Shown: in pieces, positions 46,296 to 55,928 of the stretch
Numbering within the stretch: the stretch's first letter is position 1
Layout of the letters: every line of letters begins with the position of its first letter
NCBI GenBank assembly: GCA_903911355.1
Contig: CAIWDD010000021.1
Location: forward strand, 20,924-84,923
DNA from: an uncultured Nodularia sp.
GTDB taxonomy: Bacteria > Cyanobacteriota > Cyanobacteriia > Cyanobacteriales > Nostocaceae
Direction of reading: 5' to 3'
Length of the DNA stretch: 64,000 nt
Notes under the pieces: generated by a model
What the model saw: only the letters and a program-made list of their open reading frames with translations
What the model was told of the DNA's origin: nothing
The model's database searches: none
Position numbers and translations under genes: made by a program

Positions 46296-47432
46296 ATGTT
46301 TCAAATCCTCGTAATTGATGATGATATTTCTATACAAATACTCCTGAAGAGGATGTTAGAAAAACAAGGCTATAAAGTAATTACTGCTAGTAATGGAGAA
46401 GAGGGAATAGCCAAAACTATAGCTTACCATCCAGCCCTGGTTATTTGTGATTGGATTATGCCAGGACTCAATGGGTTAGAAGTCTGTCAGCGCATGAAGA
46501 CAGACCCCAGCTTATGCACCACTTTCTTTATTTTTTTAACATCTTTAGATTCCATTGCTGATCGTGTCAAGGGACTAGATGCTGGCGCTGATGATTTTAT
46601 CTCCAAGCCCATTGAGCAAAATGAATTAAAAGCAAGAGTCAGAGCCGGATTGCGCTTGCATCAGTTAAGTCAGGATTTACATACCCAAAAGCTACTTTTA
46701 GAAACCGAATTAGCAGAAGCAGCAGAATATGTGCGATCGCTGCTACCATTACCAGTCATGGAACCTCTAAAAATCGACTCTCGATTTATTCCTTCCCGAC
46801 AACTTGGCGGCGATTGTTTCGATTACTACTGGCTAGATGCTGATTATCTAGCTATATACCTCCTAGATACGGCTGGACATGGACTAAAAGCTGCTCTCCC
46901 CTCAATTTCCGTCCTCAATCTGTTACGTTCCCGCGCCTTACAAGGTTTGAATTACTATCAACCGAGCGATGTACTCAAGGCTTTAAATCAAACCTTCCAG
47001 ATGAATTACCAAAATGACAAATATTTTACTATTTGGTATGGAGTTTATAACCGAGTTAAGCGGGAGTTAATTTATGCAAGCGCTGGTCATCCCCCAGCAA
47101 TATTAGTATCAGGTACATCTGCCAAAAACACCGAATTTAAATTACTAAGAACTCCAGGAATGCCTGTTGGGATGTTTCCAGAGGCAAAATATGTTGACGC
47201 CTTTTGCAATATTGATAAATTTAGTAATCTCTATATTTTCAGTGATGGTGCTTATGAAATCACAAAATCAGATGGCACACTTTGGAGTTTAGATGCTTTT
47301 ATTCAAATACTTGTTAGCTTACAACACACCATTGAAGTCAAACTCGATCAAGTATTGAATTATCTCATTGCTTTGAACTCCAAAGATGCTTTTGATGATG
47401 ATTTATCAGTCCTACAAATTAATTTTGATTAA
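46296..47432 (+). CDS. response regulator with SpoIIE-type PP2C phosphatase (RsbU-like)
   Basis: 378-residue signalling protein. Residues 1-120 are a receiver domain with phospho-acceptor D52 (VICDWIMPGLNG) and the conserved Lys in FISKP. A short helical linker (about 120-150) precedes the SpoIIE/PP2C phosphatase domain (about 160-375) with QLGGDCFDYYWLD, YLLDTAGHGLKAAL, YASAGHPPAIL and FDDDLSVLQI, whose Asp residues bind metal. Such proteins dephosphorylate STAS-domain antagonists in partner-switching pathways. A STAS gene abuts it convergently. No RsbW-like kinase is visible. Confidence 0.93.
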   Translation: MFQILVIDDDISIQILLKRMLEKQGYKVITASNGEEGIAKTIAYHPALVICDWIMPGLNGLEVCQRMKTDPSLCTTFFIFLTSLDSIADRVKGLDAGADDFISKPIEQNELKARVRAGLRLHQLSQDLHTQKLLLETELAEAAEYVRSLLPLPVMEPLKIDSRFIPSRQLGGDCFDYYWLDADYLAIYLLDTAGHGLKAALPSISVLNLLRSRALQGLNYYQPSDVLKALNQTFQMNYQNDKYFTIWYGVYNRVKRELIYASAGHPPAILVSGTSAKNTEFKLLRTPGMPVGMFPEAKYVDAFCNIDKFSNLYIFSDGAYEITKSDGTLWSLDAFIQILVSLQHTIEVKLDQVLNYLIALNSKDAFDDDLSVLQINFD

Positions 47433-47759
47433 TTATTTTGGGGAGAGTACAACCTGATTAAAGTCATCTTCATTTAAAAATATCTCAAACACTTTATCCA
47501 TACCTGTTAATTCAAATAATATTCTGACTTGTTCATTGATAGAACACAGAACTAGCTTGGTATTTGCTGCCCGTAATGTTTTGAATGCTAATACTAAAGC
47601 GCCCAAGGCAGAACTATCCATAAACTTGACATCTTGACAATCGACTAAAACTATTTTAGCACCACTTTCTACAAGGCACATCAGGTCTTCTCGTAGTTGT
47701 TGTGAGTTGGTGGTGTTGATAATTCCACTGAGCTTCAGGACTTTGACTTGTTCATTCAT
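47433..47759 (-). CDS. STAS-domain anti-sigma factor antagonist
   Basis: 108-residue single-domain STAS protein (SpoIIAA/RsbV type). The site FMDSSALGALVLAFK holds the likely phosphorylated serine (S49 or S50). It would be the substrate of the SpoIIE-type phosphatase encoded next to it, with phosphorylation by an unlinked kinase. The two genes converge with stop codons in direct contact (47432/47433), an arrangement in which transcription of one can affect the other. Confidence 0.92.
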   Translation of the reverse strand: MNEQVKVLKLSGIINTTNSQQLREDLMCLVESGAKIVLVDCQDVKFMDSSALGALVLAFKTLRAANTKLVLCSINEQVRILFELTGMDKVFEIFLNEDDFNQVVLSPK

Positions 47760-48291
47760 AATACTTATGACCAGATTTTTTTAAGCAGATGTGATGATTT
47801 TCTTAGTATTATATACCAAGATGCAGTTTTTGAGAAAACTAGCAACATCAAACAGGCACTCAATTACTAGTGGTATATCATAAATGCTTGCTGATTAATA
47901 AAAAAGTATCTAGTACTTCATTTAACAGAAATTACATATATAGAAATCCGATTTGGTTTCTGAATTGATTTGTCTAGGTAGGGAACAGGGAACAGGGAAC
48001 AGGTAAGAAGAATTGCTGTGTGTACTGAGTCTTGTGCAAAAATTAAATAGGAGTCCTATAGCCAAAGTTTATATAAGTTAGATGGGGTTCTAAATATATT
48101 GTGAAATATTAAATTAACCTGGATAAAGAGCAGATTAATTTTCCTTGTCTCGGTTCAATCCCCTACTAAAAGCACGATTAAATCAATGGTGTTTCACCTA
48201 TGGACAGAACTCATGGGTCTAGGCGTTTAGTTAACAAGGGAGATTATTGTTAATGGTTCCTAGCTATCTCTTCTGGTAGAAGGAATACTAG
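47760..48291. other. 532-bp intergenic region with heptamer repeat
   Basis: No gene is seen. A short tandem array of GGGAACA (three units, 47981-48003) stands outside any full MITE copy. A GGTTCAATCCC string at about 48152 resembles a tRNA T-arm, but no tRNA folds around it. Confidence 0.5.
47981..48003 (+). repeat. GGGAACA tandem repeat, three units
   Basis: Three perfect GGGAACA units plus GG. It is the same heptamer as inside the two MITE copies, here without their terminal repeats. Confidence 0.85.
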
Positions 48292-48609
48292 ATGGGAATT
48301 AATAAATTATTGGTAACCCTTTTGATAATTTTCAGTATGAACATCATTGCTTGGATCATTTTGGGTTTGATTGCCGGGGCTATTGCTAAAGCTATTTATC
48401 CTGGTCGTCAGGGTGGCGGAATCATTGCAACTATGATCTTGGGTATTGTCGGTGCTTTAATCGGGGGAACTATTGCTACTCTGTTAGAGACAGGAAGATT
48501 ACAAATTACTGCGGCGAATCTGAGTATTCCTGGTCTAATTGTCGCTATTATTGGGGCAATAATTGCCATCTTTTTATGGGATTTGCTCACTAGTAGGACT
48601 AGTCATTAG
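48292..48609 (+). CDS. GlsB/YeaQ/YmgE family membrane stress protein
   Basis: Small membrane protein of the transglycosylase-associated (GlsB) family, linked to general stress in other bacteria. The core begins at MNIIAWIILGLIAGAIAKAIYPGRQGGG, followed by two more membrane segments with Gly motifs. The ATG at 48292 has AAGGA 8 bases upstream and gives 105 residues with an extra hydrophobic N-terminus; the ATG at 48337 gives the usual family start but lacks a ribosome-binding site. It lies next to other stress genes (YflT-ChaB fusion and Dps). Confidence 0.85.
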   Translation: MGINKLLVTLLIIFSMNIIAWIILGLIAGAIAKAIYPGRQGGGIIATMILGIVGALIGGTIATLLETGRLQITAANLSIPGLIVAIIGAIIAIFLWDLLTSRTSH

Positions 48610-48666
48610 TTAGCAACATAGCAATGATAGTTATGAGATACAAGTTAATAGGAGGAAATATTAAAT

Positions 48667-48694
48667 ACTCCACTTTTTTTATCAAGAGTGGAGT
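48667..48694. terminator. hairpin between GlsB-like and YflT-ChaB genes
   Basis: A perfect 8-bp stem (ACTCCACT with AGTGGAGT) and a 12-base loop lie between the convergent genes. A-rich sequence follows on the plus side. It could end both transcripts. Confidence 0.6.
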
Positions 48695-48749
48695 CACGAA
48701 AAAAATAGGAAAAAATCTGGAGATAACCTTGATTAACCTGTGATTTGCT

Positions 48750-49517
48750 CTAAACCTTTACCTTGGCTTTTGACCAGACACCAGTTTCATCTTCATCAAA
48801 CTGTTCATGAACAGCTTCCCAAGCGGCTTGTTCAGAGATTAACTCGTCACCGGTCTGCTCCAAAACGGCATTATAGCGAGTCATGAATGTTCCTTGAGCT
48901 GCTTGGGAAAGATGAGAGCGAACTTCCAAAGACAAGTCATCTGGACTGTTACATGGGCCAGAACAGGGATGAGTCAATGTTTTATCAGTTGTGTGAATTT
49001 CTTCACCACCAGAACTTTCGATCAGTAATTGAAATTCCCCCAGGCGATCGCTTGGCACTTCTGCCATTAATATAAACTGGCCAGCTTGTAAGCGTGTTTG
49101 ATAAACTGTGGCTTTGTCTTCAGACATCCCCCAAGCTGTTAAGGCTGATACTAGTCCAGCGCCGGCGCTACCTGCGATCGCTCCACTAGCAGCACCTAGC
49201 AACAACGCACCTATGGGACCTGCGGCTACAATTGGGCCTACAAAGGGAACGAACAGTACGCCCACACCAGTTAGTAAGCTGAGAAAGGAGCCAAACAATG
49301 AACCAAAAATAGCTCCTGTTCTCAAGCCTCCTAGAATTACATCTTTCTTAGTAATAAAACCAGAAATTCGCGTTTCTGATTGGAAATCTTTGCCCATGAC
49401 CGAAATATTATCTCTAGGTACACCCCTATCTAGTAAGCGTCGAATCACCTGTTCAATTTGCTTTTGTTCTTTGAATACAGCTGATATGGTACGTTCTGCT
49501 TGATAAAGTTCTGGCAC
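48750..49517 (-). CDS. general stress protein (YflT-like) with glycine zipper and ChaB-like tail
   Basis: 255 residues in three parts. The N-terminus (about 8-50: [34 protein letters not shown]) resembles the general stress protein 17M/YflT domain. A Gly/Ala-rich hydrophobic centre (about 62-128) looks like a glycine-zipper membrane region. The C-terminus (about 200-252: [21 protein letters not shown]...[13 protein letters not shown]) resembles ChaB. The combination suggests a membrane-linked stress protein; function is not established. It lies 48 bp downstream of the dps gene on the same strand and is probably co-expressed with it. Confidence 0.78.
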   Translation of the reverse strand: MPELYQAERTISAVFKEQKQIEQVIRRLLDRGVPRDNISVMGKDFQSETRISGFITKKDVILGGLRTGAIFGSLFGSFLSLLTGVGVLFVPFVGPIVAAGPIGALLLGAASGAIAGSAGAGLVSALTAWGMSEDKATVYQTRLQAGQFILMAEVPSDRLGEFQLLIESSGGEEIHTTDKTLTHPCSGPCNSPDDLSLEVRSHLSQAAQGTFMTRYNAVLEQTGDELISEQAAWEAVHEQFDEDETGVWSKAKVKV

Positions 49518-49565
49518 TTAAATACTCCTGAAAAATTATTTTGGCAATAGTAGGAAGGTTGACTT

Positions 49566-50105
49566 CTATACACCCACAGGGGTTTTAGTTTCTGCTTCTG
49601 GTTGTGCACCGCTGGGTTCTAAGGCTTGTCCTTCAATGAATGAACGCAGCATCCAAGCCATCTGTTCACGCTCTTCCATGAGTCCAGTTAAAAAGTCAGC
49701 AGTTCCCTCATCATGAAACTGTTGACTACACTGATCCACATGGTCCCGCAAATTACGAATTAGCTGCTCATGATCTTCTACCAATCGGGCTACCATCTCT
49801 GTTGCTAAGGGTAAATCACCGCTATGTTCTTTGAGGGTAGCAATGTTGAGAAATTCCCCCATTGTACCCACTGGGAAACCGCCCAAAGCCCGAATCCGTT
49901 CTGCTAAAGCATCAATGTTTTCAGTCAATTTCTCATACTGTTCTTCCCAAAGTTCATGCAAACTACGGAACTGAGGCCCTACAACATCCCAATGGTACTT
50001 TTTGGTTTTTACTATCAGAACGTAGGAATCTGCTAAATCTTGATTTAACAAATTCATCACACCTTGACGTTGTTCTTTTGTCAAACCAATATTAATTATA
50101 CGCAT
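49566..50105 (-). CDS. dps: Dps-family DNA-protecting ferritin-like protein
   Basis: Dps forms a 12-subunit shell that oxidises and stores iron with peroxide and can protect DNA. In this 179-residue protein the inter-subunit ferroxidase ligands are in place: H38 (KYHWDVVG), H50 (SLHELWEEQYEKL), D65 and E69 (NIDALAERI). The C-terminus has about 20 extra residues rich in Pro, Glu and Thr. The ATG start at 50105 is clear. It heads a likely two-gene unit with the YflT-ChaB gene. A different Dps-like name may apply in a given strain. Confidence 0.94.
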   Translation of the reverse strand: MRIINIGLTKEQRQGVMNLLNQDLADSYVLIVKTKKYHWDVVGPQFRSLHELWEEQYEKLTENIDALAERIRALGGFPVGTMGEFLNIATLKEHSGDLPLATEMVARLVEDHEQLIRNLRDHVDQCSQQFHDEGTADFLTGLMEEREQMAWMLRSFIEGQALEPSGAQPEAETKTPVGV

Positions 50106-50559
50106 TGCTTTCCATCCCTAAGCTAACCTATGTATAAATTTTCCGATATATAGATATAATCAACATCAACCAGGGGGAAGATCATTTCCGCATCATTAAT
50201 TACCACCTATGGTGAGATTTATTTGTATCTCTTAATAGATAATTATTTATTTTTTAACCTGTTGCTAGTTGATTCTTAATCAAAGTCCAATATTTTAATA
50301 GCAAGCTAACCTAATCATTACTGCCCAAAATTGTTAATGTAACTAGCAATACTTGGGAGGTTTTGTAGTCGGTAATGCCATTGACAGCTTCCAAAAGTCA
50401 TGAGGTGTCAATCTAGTCAAATCCCTATGGTTTGTTAACTAACCAAGACCGTGAATTAGCAAACCCCAATACCAACTGGAAATTTCCAGCCGGGAAAACA
50501 TCCCTTATGCTTTCCCCTGATCCCTTAATGACAGCACTTCTAATCAACCACCTAATCCT
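50106..50559. other. 454-bp intergenic region upstream of the RTX exoenzyme
   Basis: Divergent promoter region between dps and the exoenzyme gene. A 16-base near-palindrome (GGTTTGTTAACTAACC, 50429-50444, one mismatched pair) lies 116-131 bases before the exoenzyme start and could be an operator. Nothing else is recognised. Confidence 0.4.
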
Positions 50560-53500
50560 ATGTCACAGCCGAAAGTTACACTTATAGGTTTTGCTTCTCT
50601 TCCTGCTGATACTTTTGCTGATGGTCCATCATCAGGTAGTGCTATTACTGGTAATACCAATGGTAGAGTCATACCCTTTGAGCGCCAGCCCATACAGGGA
50701 TTTAGTTCAGTCCAGAGAGCCGATGCTGATTCCTTCTGGTTAATGTCTGATAATGGTTTTGGGAGTAAGGCTAATAGCCCTGATTATTTACTACGAATTT
50801 ATCGCGCTACCCCCAACTTCCGCACCGACACTGGGGGTGATGCAACTGTTAATGTGTTGGGTTTTGTGCAACTATCTGACCCTGACAACAGGATTCCTTT
50901 CGCAATTGTTAACGAAAACACCAGCGATCGCCTGTTAACTGGTGCAGATTTCGACCTGGAATCCTTGGTAGTTGCAGCCGATGGGACTTTCTGGATTGGA
51001 GAAGAATTTGGTCCCTATCTCCTACACTTTGATAGCACAGGTAAGCTATTACAGTCCCCCATTCCTACACCGAATTACGTCAGTTTAAATACTCTCGATG
51101 GTAAACCACCCATTGTCATTGGACATCGAGGAGCTAGCGGAGAACTACCAGAGCATACTCTAGGAGCCTATAAACTAGCCGTTGAACGGGGCGCTGATTT
51201 TGTTGAGCCTGATTTGGTTTCTACCAAGGACGGTGTATTAATCGCACGTCATGAGCCGAATCTGATCGCCACCACTGATGTGGCCTCCCGTCCAGAATTT
51301 GCTGACCGCCGGACTACCAAAATAGTTGATGGTGTTGAGGAAGAAGGTTTCTTTGCTTCTGACTTCACCCTAGCAGAAATCAAAACCTTACGGGCGATTA
51401 TGCCCCAAGATTACCGTCCTCAAGTATTTGATGGTATCTATGAAATTCCGACTTTTGAGGAAATCATTGAGTTAGTCCAGCAGATAGAAGCTGATACAGG
51501 TAAGAAAATAGGTATTTATCCCGAAACCAAACATCCCACTTTCCACAATGACCTGGGTCTATCTCTGGAAGAACCTTTACTAGCAACTCTAGAAAAAACT
51601 GGTTTCACTGACCCCTCACGGATTTACATCCAATCCTTTGAAGTTGGTAACCTGAAAAAGCTGAGTCAACTAACGGATATTCCCCTAGTTCAGTTATTAG
51701 ATGCAGGGGGTGTTAACTTAGATGGTTCATTAAGTGAAATTCAACCCTACGACTTTGTAGTGAGTGGCGACCCGCGCACCTATGCTGACCTGCGGACAGC
51801 AGCAGGACTAGAAGAAATCGCCACCTACGCCTCTGGTATTGGCCCGTGGAAACGGATGATTATCTCGGTTCAAGGGGTGGATTCCAATGGTGACGGTCTA
51901 GCAGATGATGTCAATGGTGATGGTGTAGTCAATGATGCTGATAAAACGACTACCTCACCTACAGGTCTGGTGCAAGATGCCCATGCTGCGGGCTTGGTGG
52001 TACATCCTTATACCTTCCGTAACGAAGGGAGGTTTCTAGCGGCAAATTATAACGGTAATCCAGCCCAGGAATATATAGATTTCATCCAGTTAGGCATTGA
52101 TGGTTACTTTACAGACTTTCCGGGTACGGGTAACCAAGTCCGCGACCAATTAACTGGAGCGTTGGTTATTTCTCCTGATAACCCCAGTTTGTTACCTCCT
52201 GAATTTGCTACTTTAGACGGTACTGCACCTTTGGTGATTGGTCACCGGGGAGCCAGTGGTTTACGTCCGGAACACACTCTAGAAGCATATAAACTGGCGA
52301 TCGCTGATGGTGCTGATTTCATTGAACCTGATTTAGTCCCAACTAAAGATGGCCATTTAATAGCCCGTCATGAAAACGCCTTAGCACTTCTTAATCAAGA
52401 TGGTTCTGTCAATAGAACCGTCACCAGTACGGATGTCAACGACCGTCCAGAATTTGCTGACCGCCTGACTACTAAAACCATAGATGGCCGTACATATACG
52501 GGTTGGTTTAGTGAAGATTTCACCCTAGAAGAAATCAAAACCCTCAACTCCATCGAGCGGTTACCAGATTTACGGGGAACTAGTTTTGATAATGATGGGT
52601 TAAAGGTTCCTACCCTGAAAGAAATTATCGACTTGGTGAAGCAAGTAGAAGTAGAAACAGGGCGCAAAATTGGCATTTATCCCGAAACCAAGCATCCGAC
52701 TTTTTTTGCCAGCGAAGGTACTTTGTTAGATGGTACAACACCCATCAATACCAGTTTGGGTCAGGTACTAATTAACACTTTAGTAGAGGAAAACTTTACA
52801 GACCCATCACGGATATTTATTCAGTCTTTTGAGGTAGGTAATCTCAAGGAATTGAAAGAGTCGATTATGCCGGCGGCTGGCGTTGATATCCCCTTGGTAC
52901 AATTGCTCGGTGGTGCTAGTGGTCAGCCCTATGATTTCGTGGTCAGTGGTGACCCTCGCACCTACGGTGATTTGACTCGCCCTGAACAATTAGCTGAGAT
53001 TGCCACCTACGCCGCTGGTATTGGTCCTAACAAGCGCCTTATTGTCCCTAGTGTAGGTGGTCAACTCCAAGCACCCACTACCTTAGTACAAGATGCCCAC
53101 GCAGTGGGGTTAGTTCTACACCCCTACACTTTCCGCGATGAAGATGTTTTTCTGGCTGCGGAGTACAATGGTGACCCCAAACTAGAATATCAACAGTTCC
53201 TGGATTTGGGCGTTGATGGTTTCTTTAGCGATTTCCCCGGAACTAATAGCTTAGTTGTACAACAATCCCTGGGTGAACCGGTGTTCTCCAATCTGGCTCG
53301 GTCTCGGGGATTTGAAGGTATGGCTATCAGTCCAGACAAGAAAACCATCTATCCCATGCTGGAGGGTACTGTTTTAGGTGACCCAGCTAATTCTCTGCGG
53401 ATTTATAGATTTGATGCCCAATCCCAGGAATTTCAGGGTCTGGTAGGCTACTACCCCATGGCACAACCTAACCATGCGATCGGTGCCTTAACGGTGGTCA

Positions 53501-54633
53501 ATGACAATGAATTTCTGGTGATTGAACGGGACAACGGTCAAGGTCCAACGGCCCAGTTTAAGAAGGTATTCAAGGTGGATTTCTCCCAAATTGATGCTAA
53601 TGGTTTTGTGTCTAAGGAGGAAATCGTTGATTTACTCAATATCAGTGACCCCAATGATTTGAATGGAGATGCTGACACTACATTTACCTTCCCCTTCGTG
53701 ACTATTGAGGCTGTGCTGGTGATTGATGAAAATACACTACTGCTGACTAACGATAATAATTATCCGTTTTCAGTGGGTAGACCACCGGCTATAGATAACA
53801 ATGAAATCATTCTCTTACGTTTGGAAGAGCCGCTAAATTTGCCCAGTCCTGGGGTGGTTATGGGTACAGCCAACAATGATGACCTCATCCTGAACACTAA
53901 TCAATCTGGAGTCACAGTCTTTACCGGCAATGGTGATGATAAGGTGGAAGCTAGTTTGACATCAAATGTAACTGTTAATTCTGGTGGGGGTGATGATGTT
54001 ATCTACCTGGGCGGTAACAGCTATGTCAGTGGTGGTGACGGAGATGACACCCTATATCTAGGCTCTCAGGGTGCTGTGGGTGGTACTGTGCTTGATGGTA
54101 GTCAGGGTAATGACACCCTGATGGTTATTGAAGCGGCCACTGAGCCTAATATTCTCCTGGGAGCGGCTGACCATGACACCCTAAAAGTAGTGGAAGGACG
54201 AGGACAGATGCTTTTTGGCGGTTCTGGTCGGGATGTGCTGCGTTCTAGCCCGGATGGTCAGAACCGTCTCTATGGTGGTTCTGGTAATGATGAGTTATAT
54301 TCCACTGTGGGCGATCGCCTGTTTGGTGGTGATGATAATGATAGCCTCTACGCAGGTGAAGGGGGTAATAACTTACTCTGGGGCGGTGAAGGCGCAGATA
54401 ACTTCTGGCTGGTGGTTGCTGGTTCTTTACCCAGTGCAACCAATGTAGTTAAGGACTTTGAGGTGGGAGTAGACCGCATCGGTATGGGGGGCATTACTTC
54501 TAACCAAGTAAATCTCCTAGGTCAGATGGGAAATACCCTGATTCAAGTGGGCGGTGTTGATCTGGCACTAATAGAAGGTATCAGCCCAACTCAACTTGAC
54601 TTGAGCAATACTCAGCAATTCCGCTTCATCTAA
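50560..54633 (+). CDS. secreted phytase-like / double GDPD / RTX protein
   Basis: 1357-residue predicted exoenzyme. A phytase-like esterase domain is split: its first part is residues about 1-175 and its second part about 900-1100. Between them sit two glycerophosphodiester phosphodiesterase domains, each starting IGHRGASG (H189, H562) with the EPDLV and YPETKHP motifs. The first contains EF-hand-like loops (DSNGDGLADD, DVNGDGVVND). Residues about 1105-1295 are RTX-type calcium-binding repeats (GGDGDDTLYLG). There is no N-terminal signal peptide, as expected for type I secretion, and secretion genes follow. It probably frees phosphate from phosphodiesters outside the cell. Confidence 0.9.
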   Translation: MSQPKVTLIGFASLPADTFADGPSSGSAITGNTNGRVIPFERQPIQGFSSVQRADADSFWLMSDNGFGSKANSPDYLLRIYRATPNFRTDTGGDATVNVLGFVQLSDPDNRIPFAIVNENTSDRLLTGADFDLESLVVAADGTFWIGEEFGPYLLHFDSTGKLLQSPIPTPNYVSLNTLDGKPPIVIGHRGASGELPEHTLGAYKLAVERGADFVEPDLVSTKDGVLIARHEPNLIATTDVASRPEFADRRTTKIVDGVEEEGFFASDFTLAEIKTLRAIMPQDYRPQVFDGIYEIPTFEEIIELVQQIEADTGKKIGIYPETKHPTFHNDLGLSLEEPLLATLEKTGFTDPSRIYIQSFEVGNLKKLSQLTDIPLVQLLDAGGVNLDGSLSEIQPYDFVVSGDPRTYADLRTAAGLEEIATYASGIGPWKRMIISVQGVDSNGDGLADDVNGDGVVNDADKTTTSPTGLVQDAHAAGLVVHPYTFRNEGRFLAANYNGNPAQEYIDFIQLGIDGYFTDFPGTGNQVRDQLTGALVISPDNPSLLPPEFATLDGTAPLVIGHRGASGLRPEHTLEAYKLAIADGADFIEPDLVPTKDGHLIARHENALALLNQDGSVNRTVTSTDVNDRPEFADRLTTKTIDGRTYTGWFSEDFTLEEIKTLNSIERLPDLRGTSFDNDGLKVPTLKEIIDLVKQVEVETGRKIGIYPETKHPTFFASEGTLLDGTTPINTSLGQVLINTLVEENFTDPSRIFIQSFEVGNLKELKESIMPAAGVDIPLVQLLGGASGQPYDFVVSGDPRTYGDLTRPEQLAEIATYAAGIGPNKRLIVPSVGGQLQAPTTLVQDAHAVGLVLHPYTFRDEDVFLAAEYNGDPKLEYQQFLDLGVDGFFSDFPGTNSLVVQQSLGEPVFSNLARSRGFEGMAISPDKKTIYPMLEGTVLGDPANSLRIYRFDAQSQEFQGLVGYYPMAQPNHAIGALTVVNDNEFLVIERDNGQGPTAQFKKVFKVDFSQIDANGFVSKEEIVDLLNISDPNDLNGDADTTFTFPFVTIEAVLVIDENTLLLTNDNNYPFSVGRPPAIDNNEIILLRLEEPLNLPSPGVVMGTANNDDLILNTNQSGVTVFTGNGDDKVEASLTSNVTVNSGGGDDVIYLGGNSYVSGGDGDDTLYLGSQGAVGGTVLDGSQGNDTLMVIEAATEPNILLGAADHDTLKVVEGRGQMLFGGSGRDVLRSSPDGQNRLYGGSGNDELYSTVGDRLFGGDDNDSLYAGEGGNNLLWGGEGADNFWLVVAGSLPSATNVVKDFEVGVDRIGMGGITSNQVNLLGQMGNTLIQVGGVDLALIEGISPTQLDLSNTQQFRFI

Positions 54634-55090
54634 CAAACATCGCTTGTCATCCCCTCCCTATCTGTGGTGAATACTACGGAAGGGGTGGGGGTAAACCCTC
54701 TAGGGAGAAACTATTGATCTGATGTTTTGGGGATTTGCCAAATCCTGCGGATTAAGGTTATAACGACATGAGTATTCTTGCAAATTCTAATTAAATAAAT
54801 ACCGTATGAATACCATCGCCAGCACCATCCATATCTCCTAAATATTTGGTGGATTTATCTATGCTTATTTACTTGTGTTCAAGTCATAAAGTATGCTATA
54901 TGTGCCTCATACATCATAATAGCCAGATAATACCTGTAATCAATCCGCTACGGTTCACCCTGAGTCCTTAGCTAAACACACCTAATATAGGCGTGACATC
55001 TGGGCTAGTGTGTGTACCTACGTGAAACCAATGAGTACGTAGTCAAGATTTTTTCAGTGTTCTTTTGAAGAGTATTGTTTATAAAGTGAT
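54634..55090. other. 457-bp intergenic region
   Basis: Starts with a C-rich then G-rich pair (ATCCCCTCCC, GGGGTGGGGG) that could form a terminator after the exoenzyme gene. The rest is AT-rich with no gene. The secretion genes therefore probably have their own promoter here. Confidence 0.4.
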
Positions 55091-55834
55091 ATGACAGCAG
55101 TTATAGAATCGGGAAACCTGTGGCAACAAACTACCAGTGACCTCAGTAATTTTTCCACAGCAGAAATTTTGCAATTGCTAGAAGAATATCAATTGCTACC
55201 AGCTTTAATCAAAGAAATGGTGATTGACCAGGCCATAGCCGACATTGACTGTACGCCGGAAGAAGAGAAAATCGCCGGGGAACAATTAGCCCATCAATAT
55301 CAACTCACTTCTGAAGAACTACGTCAGCGTTGGCTAGAACAAAATAATTTGAGTGATGAGAAATTTATGGCCATAGCCATTCGCCAATTCAAACTGGAAA
55401 AATTTAAACAAATTACCTGGGGAGGGGATTTAGATGCTTATTTTTTCCAACGCAAATCTCAATTAGATCGGGTGATTTATTCCCTCATCCGGACTAATGA
55501 TATTGGTGTAGCTCAGGAAATCTACTTCCGCATTCAAGCAGGAGAACAAACTTTTGGCGAATTGGCACGAGAATATTCTCAAGGACCAGAAGCACAGACT
55601 AATGGCTTAGTGGGGCCTGTAGAATTACAATCCATCCATCCTATGTTAGCCAAAATATTGGCTAGTACCCAACCACAACAGCTATTACCCCCTACTCAAT
55701 TAGAGAACTGGATAGTGATTGTGCGCTTAGAAAAATTACTGCCATCTCAGTTAGACTCCACACTACGACAGAGGCTGTTGAATGAACGTTTTCAAGCTTG
55801 GTTAAAGGCTAAAATTGCCGATCATAATCATTAA
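55091..55834 (+). CDS. parvulin-type peptidyl-prolyl isomerase (SurA/PpiC-like)
   Basis: 247-residue protein with an N-terminal helical SurA_N-like part (about 1-120) and a parvulin rotamase domain (about 130-225: YSLIRTNDIGVAQEIYFRIQAGEQTFGELAREYSQGPEAQTNGLVGPVELQSIHPMLAKIL). There is no obvious signal peptide, so it may act in the cytoplasm. The gene directly precedes a type I secretion ABC transporter and HlyD adaptor, a recurrent cyanobacterial arrangement, so it probably keeps RTX substrates export-competent. That role is inferred from context. Confidence 0.87.
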   Translation: MTAVIESGNLWQQTTSDLSNFSTAEILQLLEEYQLLPALIKEMVIDQAIADIDCTPEEEKIAGEQLAHQYQLTSEELRQRWLEQNNLSDEKFMAIAIRQFKLEKFKQITWGGDLDAYFFQRKSQLDRVIYSLIRTNDIGVAQEIYFRIQAGEQTFGELAREYSQGPEAQTNGLVGPVELQSIHPMLAKILASTQPQQLLPPTQLENWIVIVRLEKLLPSQLDSTLRQRLLNERFQAWLKAKIADHNH

Positions 55835-55928
55835 AACACTTAACAACTACTTGCCATATTGGTAAGACATAGTTATAACTATTCAACTACCAGGAAATTA
55901 TCAATCAACGTCATCAGCTATTATAAGA

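Noticed and set aside
48140..48170. T-arm-like string GGTTCAATCCC
   Set aside because: Flanking bases do not pair as a T-stem, and no acceptor or anticodon arm can be built.
54245..54448. Frames on both strands inside the RTX repeats
   Set aside because: Shadows caused by repetitive Gly/Asp codons of the real gene.
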